Shown here one piece after another: positions 35,658 to 44,883 of a stretch of 64,000 nt of DNA. Position 1 is the first letter of the stretch, and every line of letters starts with the position of its first letter. Source of the stretch: Klebsiella quasivariicola (GTDB lineage Bacteria > Pseudomonadota > Gammaproteobacteria > Enterobacterales > Enterobacteriaceae). The notes under the pieces were generated by a model, which worked only from the letters and a program-made list of their open reading frames with translations, was not told the DNA's origin and did no database searches. The stretch is taken from contig NZ_CP022824.1 of NCBI RefSeq assembly GCF_002269255.1, forward strand, positions 176,772 through 240,771, read 5' to 3'. The translations under genes were made by a program, and so were the position numbers.

Positions 35658-36752
35658 GGGAGCACCTTAAAAACACCATTATACACTAAATCAGCAAGTT
35701 GGTAGCATCACCGATTCTGCCATGGCAGAATATGACCGCTGTCATCGAGCCGTTTTATCCCAAGGCGGGCAATGGCCGACGGCCCTATCCGCTGGAGACC
35801 ATGCTGCGTATTCACTGCATGCAGCATTGGTACAACCTGAGCGACGGTGCCATGGAAGATGCCCTGTACGAAATCGCCTCCATGCGCCTGTTTGCCCGAT
35901 TATCCCTGGATAGCGCCCTGCCGGATCGCACCACCATCATGAATTTCCGCCACCTGCTCGAGCAGCATCAACTGGCCCGTCAATTGTTCAAGACCATCAA
36001 TCGCTGGCTGGCCGAAGCAGGCGTCATGATGACCCAAGGCACTTTGGTGGATGCCACCATCATTGAGGCACCCAGCTCTACCAAGAACAAAGAGCAGCAA
36101 CGCGATCCGGAGATGCATCAGACCAAGAAAGGCAATCAGTGGCACTTTGGCATGAAGGCCCACATTGGTGTCGATGCCAAGAGTGGCCTGACCCACAGCC
36201 TGGTCACCACCGCGGCCAACGAGCATGACCTCAATCAGCTGGGTAATCTGCTTCATGGAGAGGAGCAATTTGTCTCAGCCGATGCCGGCTACCAAGGAGC
36301 GCCACAGCGCGAGGAGCTGGCCGAGGTGGATGTGGACTGGCTGATCGCCGAGCGTCCCGGCAAGGTAAAAACCTTGAAGCAGCATCCGCGCAAGAACAAA
36401 ACGGCCATCAACATCGAATACATGAAAGCCAGCATCCGTGCCAGGGTGGAGCACCCGTTTCGCATCATCAAGCGGCAGTTCGGCTTCGTGAAAGCCAGAT
36501 ACAGGGGGCTGCTGAAAAACGATAACCAACTGGCGATGTTATTCACCCTGGCCAACCTGTTTCGGGTGGACCAAATGATACGTCAGTGGGAGAGATCTCA
36601 GTAAAAACCGGAAATAACGCCAGAAATGGTGGAAAAAATAGCCTAAATAGGCTGATTCGATGTGTTTGCGGGAAAAAAATCGGCCCAGATCCGCGAAATT
36701 TTAATCAGCGAGTCAGCTTGGGAAGAAATGACCTGCTTATTCGCACCTTCCC

Positions 36753-36914
36753 TAACCAGTCAGGCGGATCACGCCATGTGATGACCGCAGCTATTAGTGT
36801 GCAGATGATTTGGCCTGCATAATAACCAGGGGAACCATACCATTCCGGAGCAACATGCTTCACGATCAACCAGAACAGCACGTTCATTAAGATAACGAGC
36901 AACCAGTACCTCAT
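36753..36914 (-). pseudogene. Small two-helix membrane protein truncated by the composite transposon
   Basis: The ATG at 36914 (AAGGA upstream) begins MRYWLLVILMNVLFWLIV, then a second hydrophobic helix (YYAGQIICTLIAAVIT) and DPPDWL, where the IS end begins. In the uninterrupted plasmid the last codons would be KTRGNAK followed by TGA, overlapping the start at 19615. Family unknown. Only eight or so residues are lost and replaced by IS-encoded residues, so a modified protein may still be made. Confidence 0.6.
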
Positions 36915-36969
36915 AGTTCTGCTTTCCTTGTATTTGGCCATCTGAGTTGTCAGACAGCATTGTACTTAT

Positions 36970-37296
36970 TCATCGGGCGGACTTGCCATTGAAATACTCC
37001 GGACGCGCAGCCAGTTCACGCTCGATTAACTCGTCGGCAAACAAAGGGGCAACACGATGAATACGAGCCTGCATGTTGCGCCTTCTCACCGCAGCTTTCC
37101 GTTCATCGCTCCAGCGTTGGATCTGTTTCTGGCCGAGAAAATCCACGCATACAGCGTAACCTGAGCCAGCCACCCAGCGTGACATCACCTCTTCAGGTGC
37201 CGCCTGCCCTGCCTCCACGACAACGGAAATCAGTTCCCGTGGACCCGGGCAGGGCCTGTGCGGCAGTTTCCAGCGCAGAGAATAGCGCCACTTCAT
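36970..37296 (-). CDS. Unknown leading-region protein downstream of psiA
   Basis: 108 residues, basic, soluble, no recognised domain (RELISVVVEAGQAAPEEVMS, GYAVCVDFLGQKQIQRWSDE). Its ATG overlaps the psiA stop by 4 bp, so it is co-translated with psiA and probably expressed on plasmid entry. Confidence 0.65.
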   Translation of the reverse strand: MKWRYSLRWKLPHRPCPGPRELISVVVEAGQAAPEEVMSRWVAGSGYAVCVDFLGQKQIQRWSDERKAAVRRRNMQARIHRVAPLFADELIERELAARPEYFNGKSAR

Positions 37297-38021
37297 ACAC
37301 CACTCCGATCAGCCAGCTTATTTGGCACCTGCCAGCGTTCAGCAACACGAATATGTTCAGGTGTTTCCCGGACAATTAACGGAATTTCGTACATCACTGC
37401 ATACAGCGGCTCACCGCTGATGCGAAGCCAGTCCAGTTCCTTCAGCGATGTGAATCGCGACTGCCAGCGCCAGAACGGTGCTGCAAGCTCTGCCGCGTCA
37501 AACTCGTCGCTCCACCGGGTGTACCAGGTGCAGACGGTTTCCGGTGACTGAAAATTCAGTTCTGTGACAGCCTGTCCCAGCAGGTTCTGACGCAGTAACC
37601 AGGACTGCTCGACCTGACGGGCTTCACGGCGCATTTTTCGGGTGAAGGCAAAGTCCTGACGTTTTAGCCTGCGTACTGTTCGGGTATGAAGGACTTCCGG
37701 AAAAAGTTCAGCCTGCACATCCATTGTCAGCGGCAGCGGACAGTATTCCCCGTGGCTGGAGATAAGCATATCCAGCGCCTCTTCCACCTGTTTCAGGCTG
37801 GAAAGGCGGTCTTTTGGATCACGGTGAAGGCCAGGAATACGGCGGGCAACGTCACTGTTAATCCGGCTACAGCCTGTCAGCAGGCGCAGGAATGTCCGGA
37901 CGTGTGGCATCGATGGCAGACGTGCGCCGCGCTGGCGAGCCTCTTCCACCGTCATGATGGCCTGCAGCGCGGCCTGACGGGCTGGTTTAAGGGATACAAG
38001 AGCACTGGATGACGGGATCAT
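37293..38021 (-). CDS. psiA: PsiA, plasmid SOS-inhibition operon protein
   Basis: 242 residues matching the PsiA pattern: GARLPSMPHVRTFLRLLTGC, SHGEYCPLPLTMDVQAELFP, RREARQVEQSWLLRQNLLGQ and TWYTRWSDEFDAAEL. It overlaps psiB by 4 bp, the invariant F order psiB-psiA. Its own role is unclear; PsiB is the active SOS inhibitor. Confidence 0.93.
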   Translation of the reverse strand: MIPSSSALVSLKPARQAALQAIMTVEEARQRGARLPSMPHVRTFLRLLTGCSRINSDVARRIPGLHRDPKDRLSSLKQVEEALDMLISSHGEYCPLPLTMDVQAELFPEVLHTRTVRRLKRQDFAFTRKMRREARQVEQSWLLRQNLLGQAVTELNFQSPETVCTWYTRWSDEFDAAELAAPFWRWQSRFTSLKELDWLRISGEPLYAVMYEIPLIVRETPEHIRVAERWQVPNKLADRSGV

Positions 38022-38449
38022 TGTGCGCCCTCCTGTGACAGCGTGCTGATGATGCTGGCAAACGAGTAGCCACCGGCGTCAAGACACTCGATGAGATCCA
38101 GAGTATGGGTGATGAGTTCAGGGTTGAATGCATCCATCACGCGAACGACAGAGAACGGCTGACCGTCACGGGTAACAAAGACCACTATCCAGCGAGGATT
38201 CAGCTCCCCCGGACTGCATACCGCCACATCAAAGTGACCATGAGAGGGGGTAAAACGGATCTGGACAGGAAAGAAGCCGCCAAATTCGCACCGGTATTCG
38301 GCATTCACGGACCAGCCGGACGGTGAGGTCAGATCGCGCATGACAGCGTGACTCAGCTCCCGGCGAAAGTCTTCACCGGCGGCGCGGTAGTCTTCCAGCT
38401 CATCAGAAGACATGGTTTTCAGGACATCCAGAGTCAGTAACGTTTTCAT
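38018..38449 (-). CDS. psiB: PsiB, SOS inhibitor
   Basis: 143 residues, the F PsiB length, with DELEDYRAAGEDFRRELSHA and GYSFASIISTLSQE at the ends. PsiB binds RecA and delays SOS when single-stranded plasmid DNA enters the recipient. GGAG is placed before the ATG. It lies 44 bp after the ParB-like gene in the ssb operon. Confidence 0.94.
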   Translation of the reverse strand: MKTLLTLDVLKTMSSDELEDYRAAGEDFRRELSHAVMRDLTSPSGWSVNAEYRCEFGGFFPVQIRFTPSHGHFDVAVCSPGELNPRWIVVFVTRDGQPFSVVRVMDAFNPELITHTLDLIECLDAGGYSFASIISTLSQEGAQ

Positions 38450-38493
38450 TTTCAGTCTCCTTATCGCCGCCCCGCAGGGCGGCGTCTCCGTTA

Positions 38494-40551
38494 TCAGGCG
38501 GCGCAGGCCGGGTTGTTATGGTCGCTGACGTCGCCGGCATCAGCGTCGGTATCGTTCTGACTTGTTGCCAGACTGAGTTCAGACTTTGCGGCAAGCTGTT
38601 TCTGATTGTCAGCACTGGTCATCCATTCCGGAACCCAACGGATTTTTGAGAGGAAGTGCTCTGCATGTTCAGCGGCATCCTTTTTCTTCATCTTCGCGGC
38701 GTCCTGTGCTGCGCCAGCCAGTCCGGCCTGAGAGAGTGCCTGTACAATGTGTGGCAGCTTCATGTGCGAGAAAAGGTTATCAGCCGTCGGTTTCCACCAG
38801 TCACGAAGGTCAAACTGAATGGCGTTTTCCACCCCATCCAGCGAACTCTGGTGTTTACGACCAAATTCATCCTTGCCCTGTACACCATCTATGGAGCAGG
38901 CGGTGCAGAAAGCCATCAGTGCCATCAGGGTTGCGCCATCGAGCGTAAAGAAGGTGGTCATATCCTTTCGCCAGTTTTCCGGCAGCAGGGCTTCAAGACG
39001 TTCTTTTTCTGACTGGATGGCCTGAAACGCAACGCTGTTTTCACCGTCAGGTGCTTCACGGGTCAGCGCGTAATGCGACACACTCACGCTAATGCAGAAC
39101 GGCTCTTTGACGGACGTTGTGGTATGGAAAACCGAGTTACACATTTTCCAGACCATCAGCGCGACGGCTTTCTGCGGCTGCTGCAGCAGGGCCGCCTGAA
39201 CCGCCAGTGTGCGTTCAGAAGAAAGGCGGGTCAGCAACGGGACACTGACGGCGTCCAGCGGATCGACTTTTTCAGGGGCCTGATCGGTGGATGCACCCTT
39301 CTCCTCCATTTTTTCATCGGCGCACAGCACCACACCGCGCTGTACTTTCACCTCCTGGCCAGTCCAGGAAACCACCACTCCGGCAGATTGCTTCATTTCA
39401 TCCGTCCATGCCCGGTGTTTTGCCCGGTGCGCGATGGTCTGCTGTTCTTCCCAGACGGCTTCCAGAGCCCCGGCCAAGACGTCATCATTCACGCCGGGGT
39501 TCTCGTCTTCATACTTAGCTTCCAGAGCTTCCAGTTCCGCAAGACGTTCTGATTCGGCTTCGGTATATTCCACAGGCGGGACAGCATGCAGGCGCCAGAT
39601 TTTAGTGTCCTTCCCGTAGTGTGAAATAGGGTCAAGACGACCATCACACCATGACCAGCCTTCCGCTTCGCGGAGGTGCTCCGCGATGTTCTGCAGTTTT
39701 TCCAGCAGGGCGGTATCGAGCGATGCACTTTTGACATAGCCGCCGTTTTCGCTGCTGAAGAGATCAACCCGGATTTCATCCGGACTGAATGCGGCCTCTC
39801 CCACAAAGCGGAATTTGTCGCCGTTTGTGGAAACCTCTTCTGAGATAATGAGGTTACGGATCGAGGAAACTGATACTTCATTATTCCAGGACCGTTTGCG
39901 GGCGGATTCCAGCACTTCCACCTGGCGTTTCTGATCGCTTTCGAGCGCCAGTGCCTGGCAGTGTTCGGTGGTGATTTCATCCTTCGCCAGCGCCGCCAGA
40001 ATTTCGGGAGCCAGTTCGGTCAGTTTCAACATGCGCTGAACATGACGCGTACCGAACCCCAGTAAATCGCCAATCTGCGCGGGGGTTTTCCCCTGCTCTG
40101 CCAGTGTGCGGAACCCGGCGATCTGTTCAGACGGATGCATTGCCATCTGCTGTTCGTTTTCTGCCATTGATGCCGCAACAGCCAGTTCATCAGGTACCTT
40201 TTTCACCATCACCTGATATCCGGCATCGATACGGTTTTCACTCTGCAGGAGCTGCAGCGCTTTCAGGCGACGACCACCGGCAGCCACACCACAGCGACCA
40301 TCCGGGAGGTTATGCACGACCAGATTCTGCAACAGGCCAATGGCTTCAATGGAATCTGCCATTGAACAGACTTTCTCCGCCGGATAGGGAATGGTCCTGA
40401 CGTTCAGGGGAGACTTCACCAGTGCCGTCACAGGGACATACTCGACCTGTGCGGCATCGAGAGCCACTTTAAGCGCCTCAGCTTCGGCAGACTTAAGCGT
40501 TTTTTTGCTGGTTTTCGGTGCAGTTTTTACCTTAGACTCTGTTGCAGACAT
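38494..40551 (-). CDS. ParB/Spo0J-domain leading-region protein (YubM-like)
   Basis: 685 residues. The N-terminal ParB/sulfiredoxin-like domain (SPLNVRTIPYPAEKVCSMAD, AAGGRRLKALQLL) and a helix-turn-helix (TPAQIGDLLGFGTRHVQRML) are followed by a long unknown C-terminal part. It is the F YubM type, not the partition protein: no parA or centromere is nearby and true partition is done by sopABC at 60-63 kb. Such ParB-like proteins are standard in plasmid leading regions. Confidence 0.88.
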   Translation of the reverse strand: MSATESKVKTAPKTSKKTLKSAEAEALKVALDAAQVEYVPVTALVKSPLNVRTIPYPAEKVCSMADSIEAIGLLQNLVVHNLPDGRCGVAAGGRRLKALQLLQSENRIDAGYQVMVKKVPDELAVAASMAENEQQMAMHPSEQIAGFRTLAEQGKTPAQIGDLLGFGTRHVQRMLKLTELAPEILAALAKDEITTEHCQALALESDQKRQVEVLESARKRSWNNEVSVSSIRNLIISEEVSTNGDKFRFVGEAAFSPDEIRVDLFSSENGGYVKSASLDTALLEKLQNIAEHLREAEGWSWCDGRLDPISHYGKDTKIWRLHAVPPVEYTEAESERLAELEALEAKYEDENPGVNDDVLAGALEAVWEEQQTIAHRAKHRAWTDEMKQSAGVVVSWTGQEVKVQRGVVLCADEKMEEKGASTDQAPEKVDPLDAVSVPLLTRLSSERTLAVQAALLQQPQKAVALMVWKMCNSVFHTTTSVKEPFCISVSVSHYALTREAPDGENSVAFQAIQSEKERLEALLPENWRKDMTTFFTLDGATLMALMAFCTACSIDGVQGKDEFGRKHQSSLDGVENAIQFDLRDWWKPTADNLFSHMKLPHIVQALSQAGLAGAAQDAAKMKKKDAAEHAEHFLSKIRWVPEWMTSADNQKQLAAKSELSLATSQNDTDADAGDVSDHNNPACAA

Positions 40552-40620
40552 AATTGATACCTCTTAGCTATTGATGAATGTCTGCCGGACAGCCCACCTG
40601 TCCGGCCTTCTTCTTACTGC

Positions 40621-40869
40621 TTACTTCGTTTTGCGTACTCCGTAGTCCCGGATGTAGCGGTTCATCATGTCCTCGCCGCCCGGTTCAAAATTCCAGACGC
40701 GCCAGATCATGCTGCCGTCATCCTGATGACGGACGACAAGGCGAAAATGAGTCCCCTGGTCATCTTCAATCGCCACATTCTGATACTGCGCTGCGACAAC
40801 CTGAGCCTGCTCGCGGGTAAACGTGCCATCCGGCAGGGATACAAGCGGGGACAAAACGTTATGGTCCAT
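40621..40869 (-). CDS. DUF905-family leading-region protein
   Basis: The start at 40869 (GGAG nine bases upstream) gives 82 residues. The DUF905 pattern is visible: LPDGTFTREQAQVVAAQYQN, HFRLVVRHQDDG and WRVWNFEPGGED. Function is unknown. It sits between ssb and the ParB-like gene, as F YubL does. Confidence 0.82.
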   Translation of the reverse strand: MDHNVLSPLVSLPDGTFTREQAQVVAAQYQNVAIEDDQGTHFRLVVRHQDDGSMIWRVWNFEPGGEDMMNRYIRDYGVRKTK

Positions 40870-40917
40870 GTGTTTCTCCTTTTCTGCCCCGCCTGAACGG
40901 GGCGTCTTCATCGTGGT

Positions 40918-41460
40918 TTAAAAGGGCGCTTCATCATCCATTGGTGGGAAATCATCCGGGAGTGGCTGAGGCGGTTGCTGAGACGGGGCGGCATCCTGAC
41001 GGCCTTTCTTACCGCCCTTCGCTTTCGGGGATTTAGCTGCGGCCTGAGCAGGTTGTGCCGGGGTGGCAGGATTCTGCGGCTGCGCGGCGCTCTCAGGCAC
41101 TCCGGATTCACGGCGGCCGCCGAGCATCTGCAGGGTGCCGTTCTGCCCGACCAGCACCTCGGTGACGTAGCGCGTGACTCCGGCATCGTCCTGCCAGTTG
41201 CGGGTGCGTAGCTGGCCCTCGATGTAGACCTGTGCGCCTTTACGCAGGTATTCGCCCGCCACTTCCGCGAGCTTGCCGAACATGACAACACGGTGCCACT
41301 CGGTGTTTTCGCGCATCTCTCCCGTCTGCTTGTCACGCCATGTTTCAGACGTGGCCAGCGTCAGATTGGCCACTGCGCCCCCGTTGGGCATGTAACGCAC
41401 TTCCGGATCCTGTCCCAGATGTCCAACCAGAATGACTTTGTTAACGCCACGTGCTGCCAT
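40918..41460 (-). CDS. ssb: Plasmid single-stranded DNA-binding protein
   Basis: 180 residues. The ATG at 41460 has GGAG seven bases upstream; longer frames reaching into the repeat are discounted. An OB-fold (residues 1-110: MAARGVNKVILVGHLGQDPE, NTEWHRVVMFGKLAEVAGEY) is followed by a Gln/Pro/Ala-rich linker and the acidic tip DDFPPMDDEAPF that recruits partners. It coats the incoming strand. The coding start is 36 bp from the second Frpo-like repeat. Confidence 0.96.
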   Translation of the reverse strand: MAARGVNKVILVGHLGQDPEVRYMPNGGAVANLTLATSETWRDKQTGEMRENTEWHRVVMFGKLAEVAGEYLRKGAQVYIEGQLRTRNWQDDAGVTRYVTEVLVGQNGTLQMLGGRRESGVPESAAQPQNPATPAQPAQAAAKSPKAKGGKKGRQDAAPSQQPPQPLPDDFPPMDDEAPF

Positions 41461-41495
41461 GATGAATCTCCTTAATCCGTTGTTTTGCCTTTTAA

Positions 41496-42265
41496 AACCA
41501 TCACCCGTTGAGTTGCCGGGGCCGCGGTTTTGACGTTTTGCGGGGACCTGCTGAACCTGCCCCCTGGATATAACCTTCACCCGTTTGAGAGCCGTTCGCC
41601 GCAAGGGCGTAAACGAGCACGGCCCGGTGCAGATGTCCGGGGGTGAGCGGGAAATTTTTTTCGGTCCAATGAAGCGGCAGCGGAATGGCCGGGAAAAAAT
41701 TTATTGCGAAAGGCCCTGCCGTCCCCTGGACAGCAAGACGGGTTGTGCTTGTCTCAGCCCCGGCGAATGGACTCAAACGGGTGATACGGGTACCAGGGGA
41801 AAGGAGCAGGCACCCGCCGCAACGACGAAGAGCGCGGGCGCGAAACGGCGTTGCCCCGCAGAGTGCCGGCAGTCCTTCGCCGGCACGGTGAAAGCGGCGC
41901 GACCGGGACGGTCGCAGCAAGCGCTGCCGTTGACCTTGACTTCAGACATCAGACACTAGCCGTCAGGCCCGAAACCGCTTGCGGGTTCGGCGGAGCTTAC
42001 CGCGTCTTTTCGCGGTTAGCGGAGTGTGGCTCGACGACCGGACAGCGCAGCTGGCCGGGAGCCGAAGGTGTCCAGTATGGGTGTGCTTTTAAAGCCTTTA
42101 AGGGTTAAAAAGAGGCATCACAGCAGGGAGAAGAAGAGGAAGCAGGCAGACAGCAGGCAGCAAACAGGGAAGACGCGGAAAGGAAATGCGGGCGGCGCGT
42201 CAGCGCGGCCCGGTTTTCCCGGCGCCGCAGGCGCGCGGTCTTTCGAGGCGCGGCCAGACGGGGAC
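41496..42265 (-). repeat. Frpo-like leading-region repeat, copy 2
   Basis: 770 bp, nearly identical to copy 1 (17285-18053), including all hairpins, with a few substitutions and one extra A near 41695. It immediately precedes ssb on the minus strand, the position of the F Frpo single-stranded promoter, which is the basis for the name. Confidence 0.75.
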
Positions 42266-42288
42266 AGGTGCCCCGCCGGCTTAACGTG

Positions 42289-42855
42289 TCAACAGACGGT
42301 TATTCTGAGAATGGCGGTCGCTACCTGGGTATACGTGAATGTTCCCCGCGGCAATGGCTCCCAGACGTCCGCCAGGGACTCCAGCGCCTTTTGCTGACGC
42401 GGCCCGTCCAGGCATATGCCCGTCAGAATCCCGCCAGGCTCAAGCAGAGTTAATGCCCGCCGGATATGCCGGATATCATCACCGCGATTAAACGGCGGAT
42501 TCATGATAATTCGTGTATACCGGCGCTCCGGATGATATTCGAGAAAATCTCCGCACCAGATCCGGACCTCCGGGAAATGAGCCTGCAGGTGACGGGCTAA
42601 CCCGGCGTGCAGCTCCACGGCGTCACACTTCGCCCGGGGGACTGCATCCCTGATCGCCTGCAGTATGGCGCCCGTTCCGGCACTGGGTTCCAGAATGCGA
42701 TCGGTTTCCCGGACATCAGCCAGCTCAACCAACCGGCGACATTCCGGGGAGGGGGTGACAAAAAGTTGCGAGCTACCCCGAATTTCAGCGACAGGGGCGC
42801 GCCCTTCCAGTTTGACCCGCATCGCCTGAATACGGTGTTTAAGGTCATGATGCAT
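42289..42855 (-). CDS. N6-type DNA methyltransferase-like protein
   Basis: The start at 42855 has GGGAG upstream, giving 188 residues. The SAM-binding motif RILEPSAGTGAILQAIRD and the catalytic NPPF (IIMNPPFNRGDD) mark an adenine-specific methyltransferase without a large target-recognition domain. Leading-region methyltransferases of this kind probably help the plasmid escape restriction. It ends 24 bp before repeat copy 2 and follows the DUF3560 gene. Confidence 0.85.
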   Translation of the reverse strand: MHHDLKHRIQAMRVKLEGRAPVAEIRGSSQLFVTPSPECRRLVELADVRETDRILEPSAGTGAILQAIRDAVPRAKCDAVELHAGLARHLQAHFPEVRIWCGDFLEYHPERRYTRIIMNPPFNRGDDIRHIRRALTLLEPGGILTGICLDGPRQQKALESLADVWEPLPRGTFTYTQVATAILRITVC

Positions 42856-42902
42856 GAATGTACTCCCTGACCTCCCCGGCAAGATGCCGGGGAGCCTTCC
42901 TG

Positions 42903-44258
42903 CTATTTTTTCGGAATTTCAACGGTTTTCATGTCTGTGATATACACATTCACGAGCGTACAACCGTGCGTCATGCACCGGCGGAAGCGGTAGGCGCCGT
43001 GTGTTTCGGTTTCTGCAGCACCCCGCACGCCTTTATAATCAGCGGGTAATTTCGCCCACTCGGCTTTTGTCATTTCCCGGAACCCTTCCCCCGGATAATT
43101 GACGATCGGTGGGCGCTTCGCCGCTTTCTTCGCGTCGCTGGCTTCCTCCGCTGTCGGGGCTTTGTAGTCCGTGATACGGTCGGGCGTGAGTTTCATCGTG
43201 CCGCTGTAGCCCAGAAAGCGATAACCGGGCGTTTCGACTGAACTCACCTCCCCCTTACTCCGGTTAACCCGGAGAATGGTTAACCATTCTCCCCGGCTCA
43301 GTACCTGCCCGCCTGGTTCAAATTCCTGTGTTCGGGTGACAACGCCACCGTTTTCATTGAGCATCGCGCGTTCGTAGGCCAGGCGGTTCTGGTAATGATT
43401 AACCCAGCGCTGTTGGTGGTTAATCGTGCGCTCATGACAGCGGATCGCAATATCACGCGCCTGTTCAAAAGTAATGATCTCCTCCGACAGGGCAGAATGG
43501 AGAGACATCGAGCCCTCATACTGGCTTTTCTCTGCCGGGCGGGGGTATTTGTCGAGCGTGAAGCAGGCATGAATATGATCATAATTACTGACCAGTAACG
43601 CCATTTTCAGATCGAGCGTCTGCGCACGCCACATCGTCATATACTTTTCAGACCGGGCAATGTGCTTTTGGGACTTGCGTAATTCCGCCTCGATTTTTTT
43701 GATACGGCGGTAACGCACATCCGGACGCTCCTTGTATTTTGCGTGCCGCAGAGAGGCCTGCGCGCGCTGTTCCCAGTATTCCGCACGCTCGAACAGCATC
43801 ACGGCACGTTTCATGCCGCTCTCAATTTTCTGCGCATGCCGGCGCGCGCGGCGCTCGCTGTGGTGGCCTACCAGGATCGGCTGTCCCAGCGGGACAGCCG
43901 ATGCCAGCGAATCAACATGCGCAAGCGCCTGCTCCGATTCAACCGCCCGCCGGTCACTGTAGTCACTGAACCGCCCGGCGCGCTGCTCCTGGCGATCAAA
44001 CAGGGTGCTGTCCTCGTCCTCGATATCACCGGCGAGCGAAAGCAGGACATCCTCCCGCCCCGGCGTCCAGGCTGGCGCCACAAAGAGTTTCTGTTTGGGC
44101 GCCCAGCGAAAGCCTGCTTTGTTGATCAGGGAATACGTTTCTTCATCGAGCCGTAATGATGCGTAAAGTCGCAATTTATTATCATCGGGTGAATAGGTTG
44201 CCCGGTAAGTCTGGCTGACGGTATTTTCCGTCATGATCTGTGCGGTAGTCGGTGTCAT
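42903..44258 (-). CDS. DUF3560-domain leading-region protein
   Basis: 451 residues. The N-terminal region (YSLINKAGFRWAPKQKLFVA, WTPGREDVLLSLAG) and the charged ERRARRHAQKIESGMKRAV helices are the DUF3560 pattern of plasmid leading-region proteins; the middle is coiled and basic. Function unknown. GGAAGGAG lies ten bases before the ATG. Probably early-expressed from repeat copy 3. Confidence 0.82.
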   Translation of the reverse strand: MTPTTAQIMTENTVSQTYRATYSPDDNKLRLYASLRLDEETYSLINKAGFRWAPKQKLFVAPAWTPGREDVLLSLAGDIEDEDSTLFDRQEQRAGRFSDYSDRRAVESEQALAHVDSLASAVPLGQPILVGHHSERRARRHAQKIESGMKRAVMLFERAEYWEQRAQASLRHAKYKERPDVRYRRIKKIEAELRKSQKHIARSEKYMTMWRAQTLDLKMALLVSNYDHIHACFTLDKYPRPAEKSQYEGSMSLHSALSEEIITFEQARDIAIRCHERTINHQQRWVNHYQNRLAYERAMLNENGGVVTRTQEFEPGGQVLSRGEWLTILRVNRSKGEVSSVETPGYRFLGYSGTMKLTPDRITDYKAPTAEEASDAKKAAKRPPIVNYPGEGFREMTKAEWAKLPADYKGVRGAAETETHGAYRFRRCMTHGCTLVNVYITDMKTVEIPKK

Positions 44259-44309
44259 TGTGTTTTCTCCTTCCTGCAGTTGCCGCCCCTCGCGGGGCGG
44301 CTCACCTCA

Positions 44310-44540
44310 TCAGTTAAATGCGCGTTTCAGTTCCAGCGTGCGGAGTACCTGCCCGAGGGCGGTATTTTTCATCGCGGGGATGTGGACACCGCGCCCTTTG
44401 CGGTGACTTCTGGCGATATGACGCCCGAAAGCTCTGAGAGCGGGATCAATCTCCGGTGCGGTGATATCTGCGCGCAGATTGCGCGAATGACGACGGGGCT
44501 TTACAGCGCCTGCGGAAGGTGAAAAAATAGAAACGATCAT
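44310..44540 (-). CDS. Unknown basic leading-region protein
   Basis: 76 residues, strongly basic (KPRRHSRNLRADIT, GRHIARSHRKGRG), with GGAG upstream of the ATG. Not recognised. High positive charge suggests nucleic-acid binding, which is inference. It lies in the operon that starts at repeat copy 3. Confidence 0.55.
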   Translation of the reverse strand: MIVSIFSPSAGAVKPRRHSRNLRADITAPEIDPALRAFGRHIARSHRKGRGVHIPAMKNTALGQVLRTLELKRAFN

Positions 44541-44631
44541 AAAGTTGACTCCTTATGGTAGTTAACGAAGCCGGAAAAACCGTTCGTGCGATTTTTACGG
44601 CGTGGGAGAAGCAGGGTTTACCCTGCTTTTT

Positions 44632-44859
44632 TCATACCTGCGGTTTGCTTCCCGCCTCTTCTTCCTCCTTCTGAACCTGATCGGTAATGTCTTCCGGTGC
44701 GCCCAGAAACCAGCCTTTGACGGGTTCACAGCGTTCAATAAACGCTTTTATCGCCCGTTTTCCGGTCGTGGCCTGCACCCGGGTAAACATCGGCAGATTG
44801 CCGCTGGCATTGCTTCCCAGAAATGCGATCCGATACGTTCGCAATGAAGGATCCTGCAT
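44632..44859 (-). CDS. Unknown leading-region protein, first gene after repeat copy 3
   Basis: 75 residues with a Glu-rich C-terminus (QVQKEEEEAGSKPQV). Not recognised. It begins 25 bp from repeat copy 3 with AGGAAAAAG upstream, so it takes the same position relative to the repeat as ssb and the DUF932 gene do. Confidence 0.6.
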   Translation of the reverse strand: MQDPSLRTYRIAFLGSNASGNLPMFTRVQATTGKRAIKAFIERCEPVKGWFLGAPEDITDQVQKEEEEAGSKPQV

Positions 44860-44883
44860 TTTTCTTTTTCCTGATTTTTAAAG

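Larger units (their letters stand above)
34945..35712 (-). mobile_element. IS1, 768 bp, with 9-bp target duplication
   Basis: Ends GGTAATGACTCC and GGTAGCATCACC; exactly 768 bp. It is flanked by the direct repeat GATTCTGCC (34936-34944 and 35713-35721), the classic 9-bp IS1 duplication, showing a clean and fairly recent insertion inside the right ISKpn26 transposase gene. Confidence 0.97.
34847..36604 (+). pseudogene. IS5-family transposase split by IS1
   Basis: The 5' 33 codons (34847-34944) and the remaining 293 or so codons (35713-36604) are separated by the 768-bp IS1. The larger part is open and unchanged through the DDE core, but the native start and N-terminal DNA-binding region are detached. 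Confidence 0.9.
34779..36751 (+). mobile_element. ISKpn26-like insertion sequence, right copy, interrupted by IS1
   Basis: Same ends as the left copy. After removing IS1 and one 9-bp duplication the length is again 1196 bp, and the sequence looks identical to the left copy over the parts compared. Its own transposase is broken, so it depends on the left copy in trans. Confidence 0.88.
19639..36752. mobile_element. Composite transposon with two ISKpn26-like copies and a cellulose cluster
   Basis: Two IS5-family copies in the same orientation (19640-20835 and 34779-36751) flank the bcs genes. The outer junctions share TAA (19636-19638 and 36753-36755). Deleting the unit with one TAA rejoins an open frame (PPDWL then KTRGNAK and stop) whose TGA overlaps the ATG at 19615. 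That makes a single transposition event into the leading region the simplest reading. Inner flanks (CTAA at 20836, TTAG at 34775) are YTAR-type IS5 targets. Confidence 0.8.

Noticed and set aside
38494..40551. ParB-like gene as a second partition system
   Set aside because: No parA partner and no centromere repeats nearby; it is the standard leading-region YubM-type gene. sopABC is the partition locus.
41461..41604. N-terminal extension of Ssb into the upstream repeat
   Set aside because: The extension is repeat sequence; the ATG at 41460 with GGAG upstream starts a normal OB-fold.
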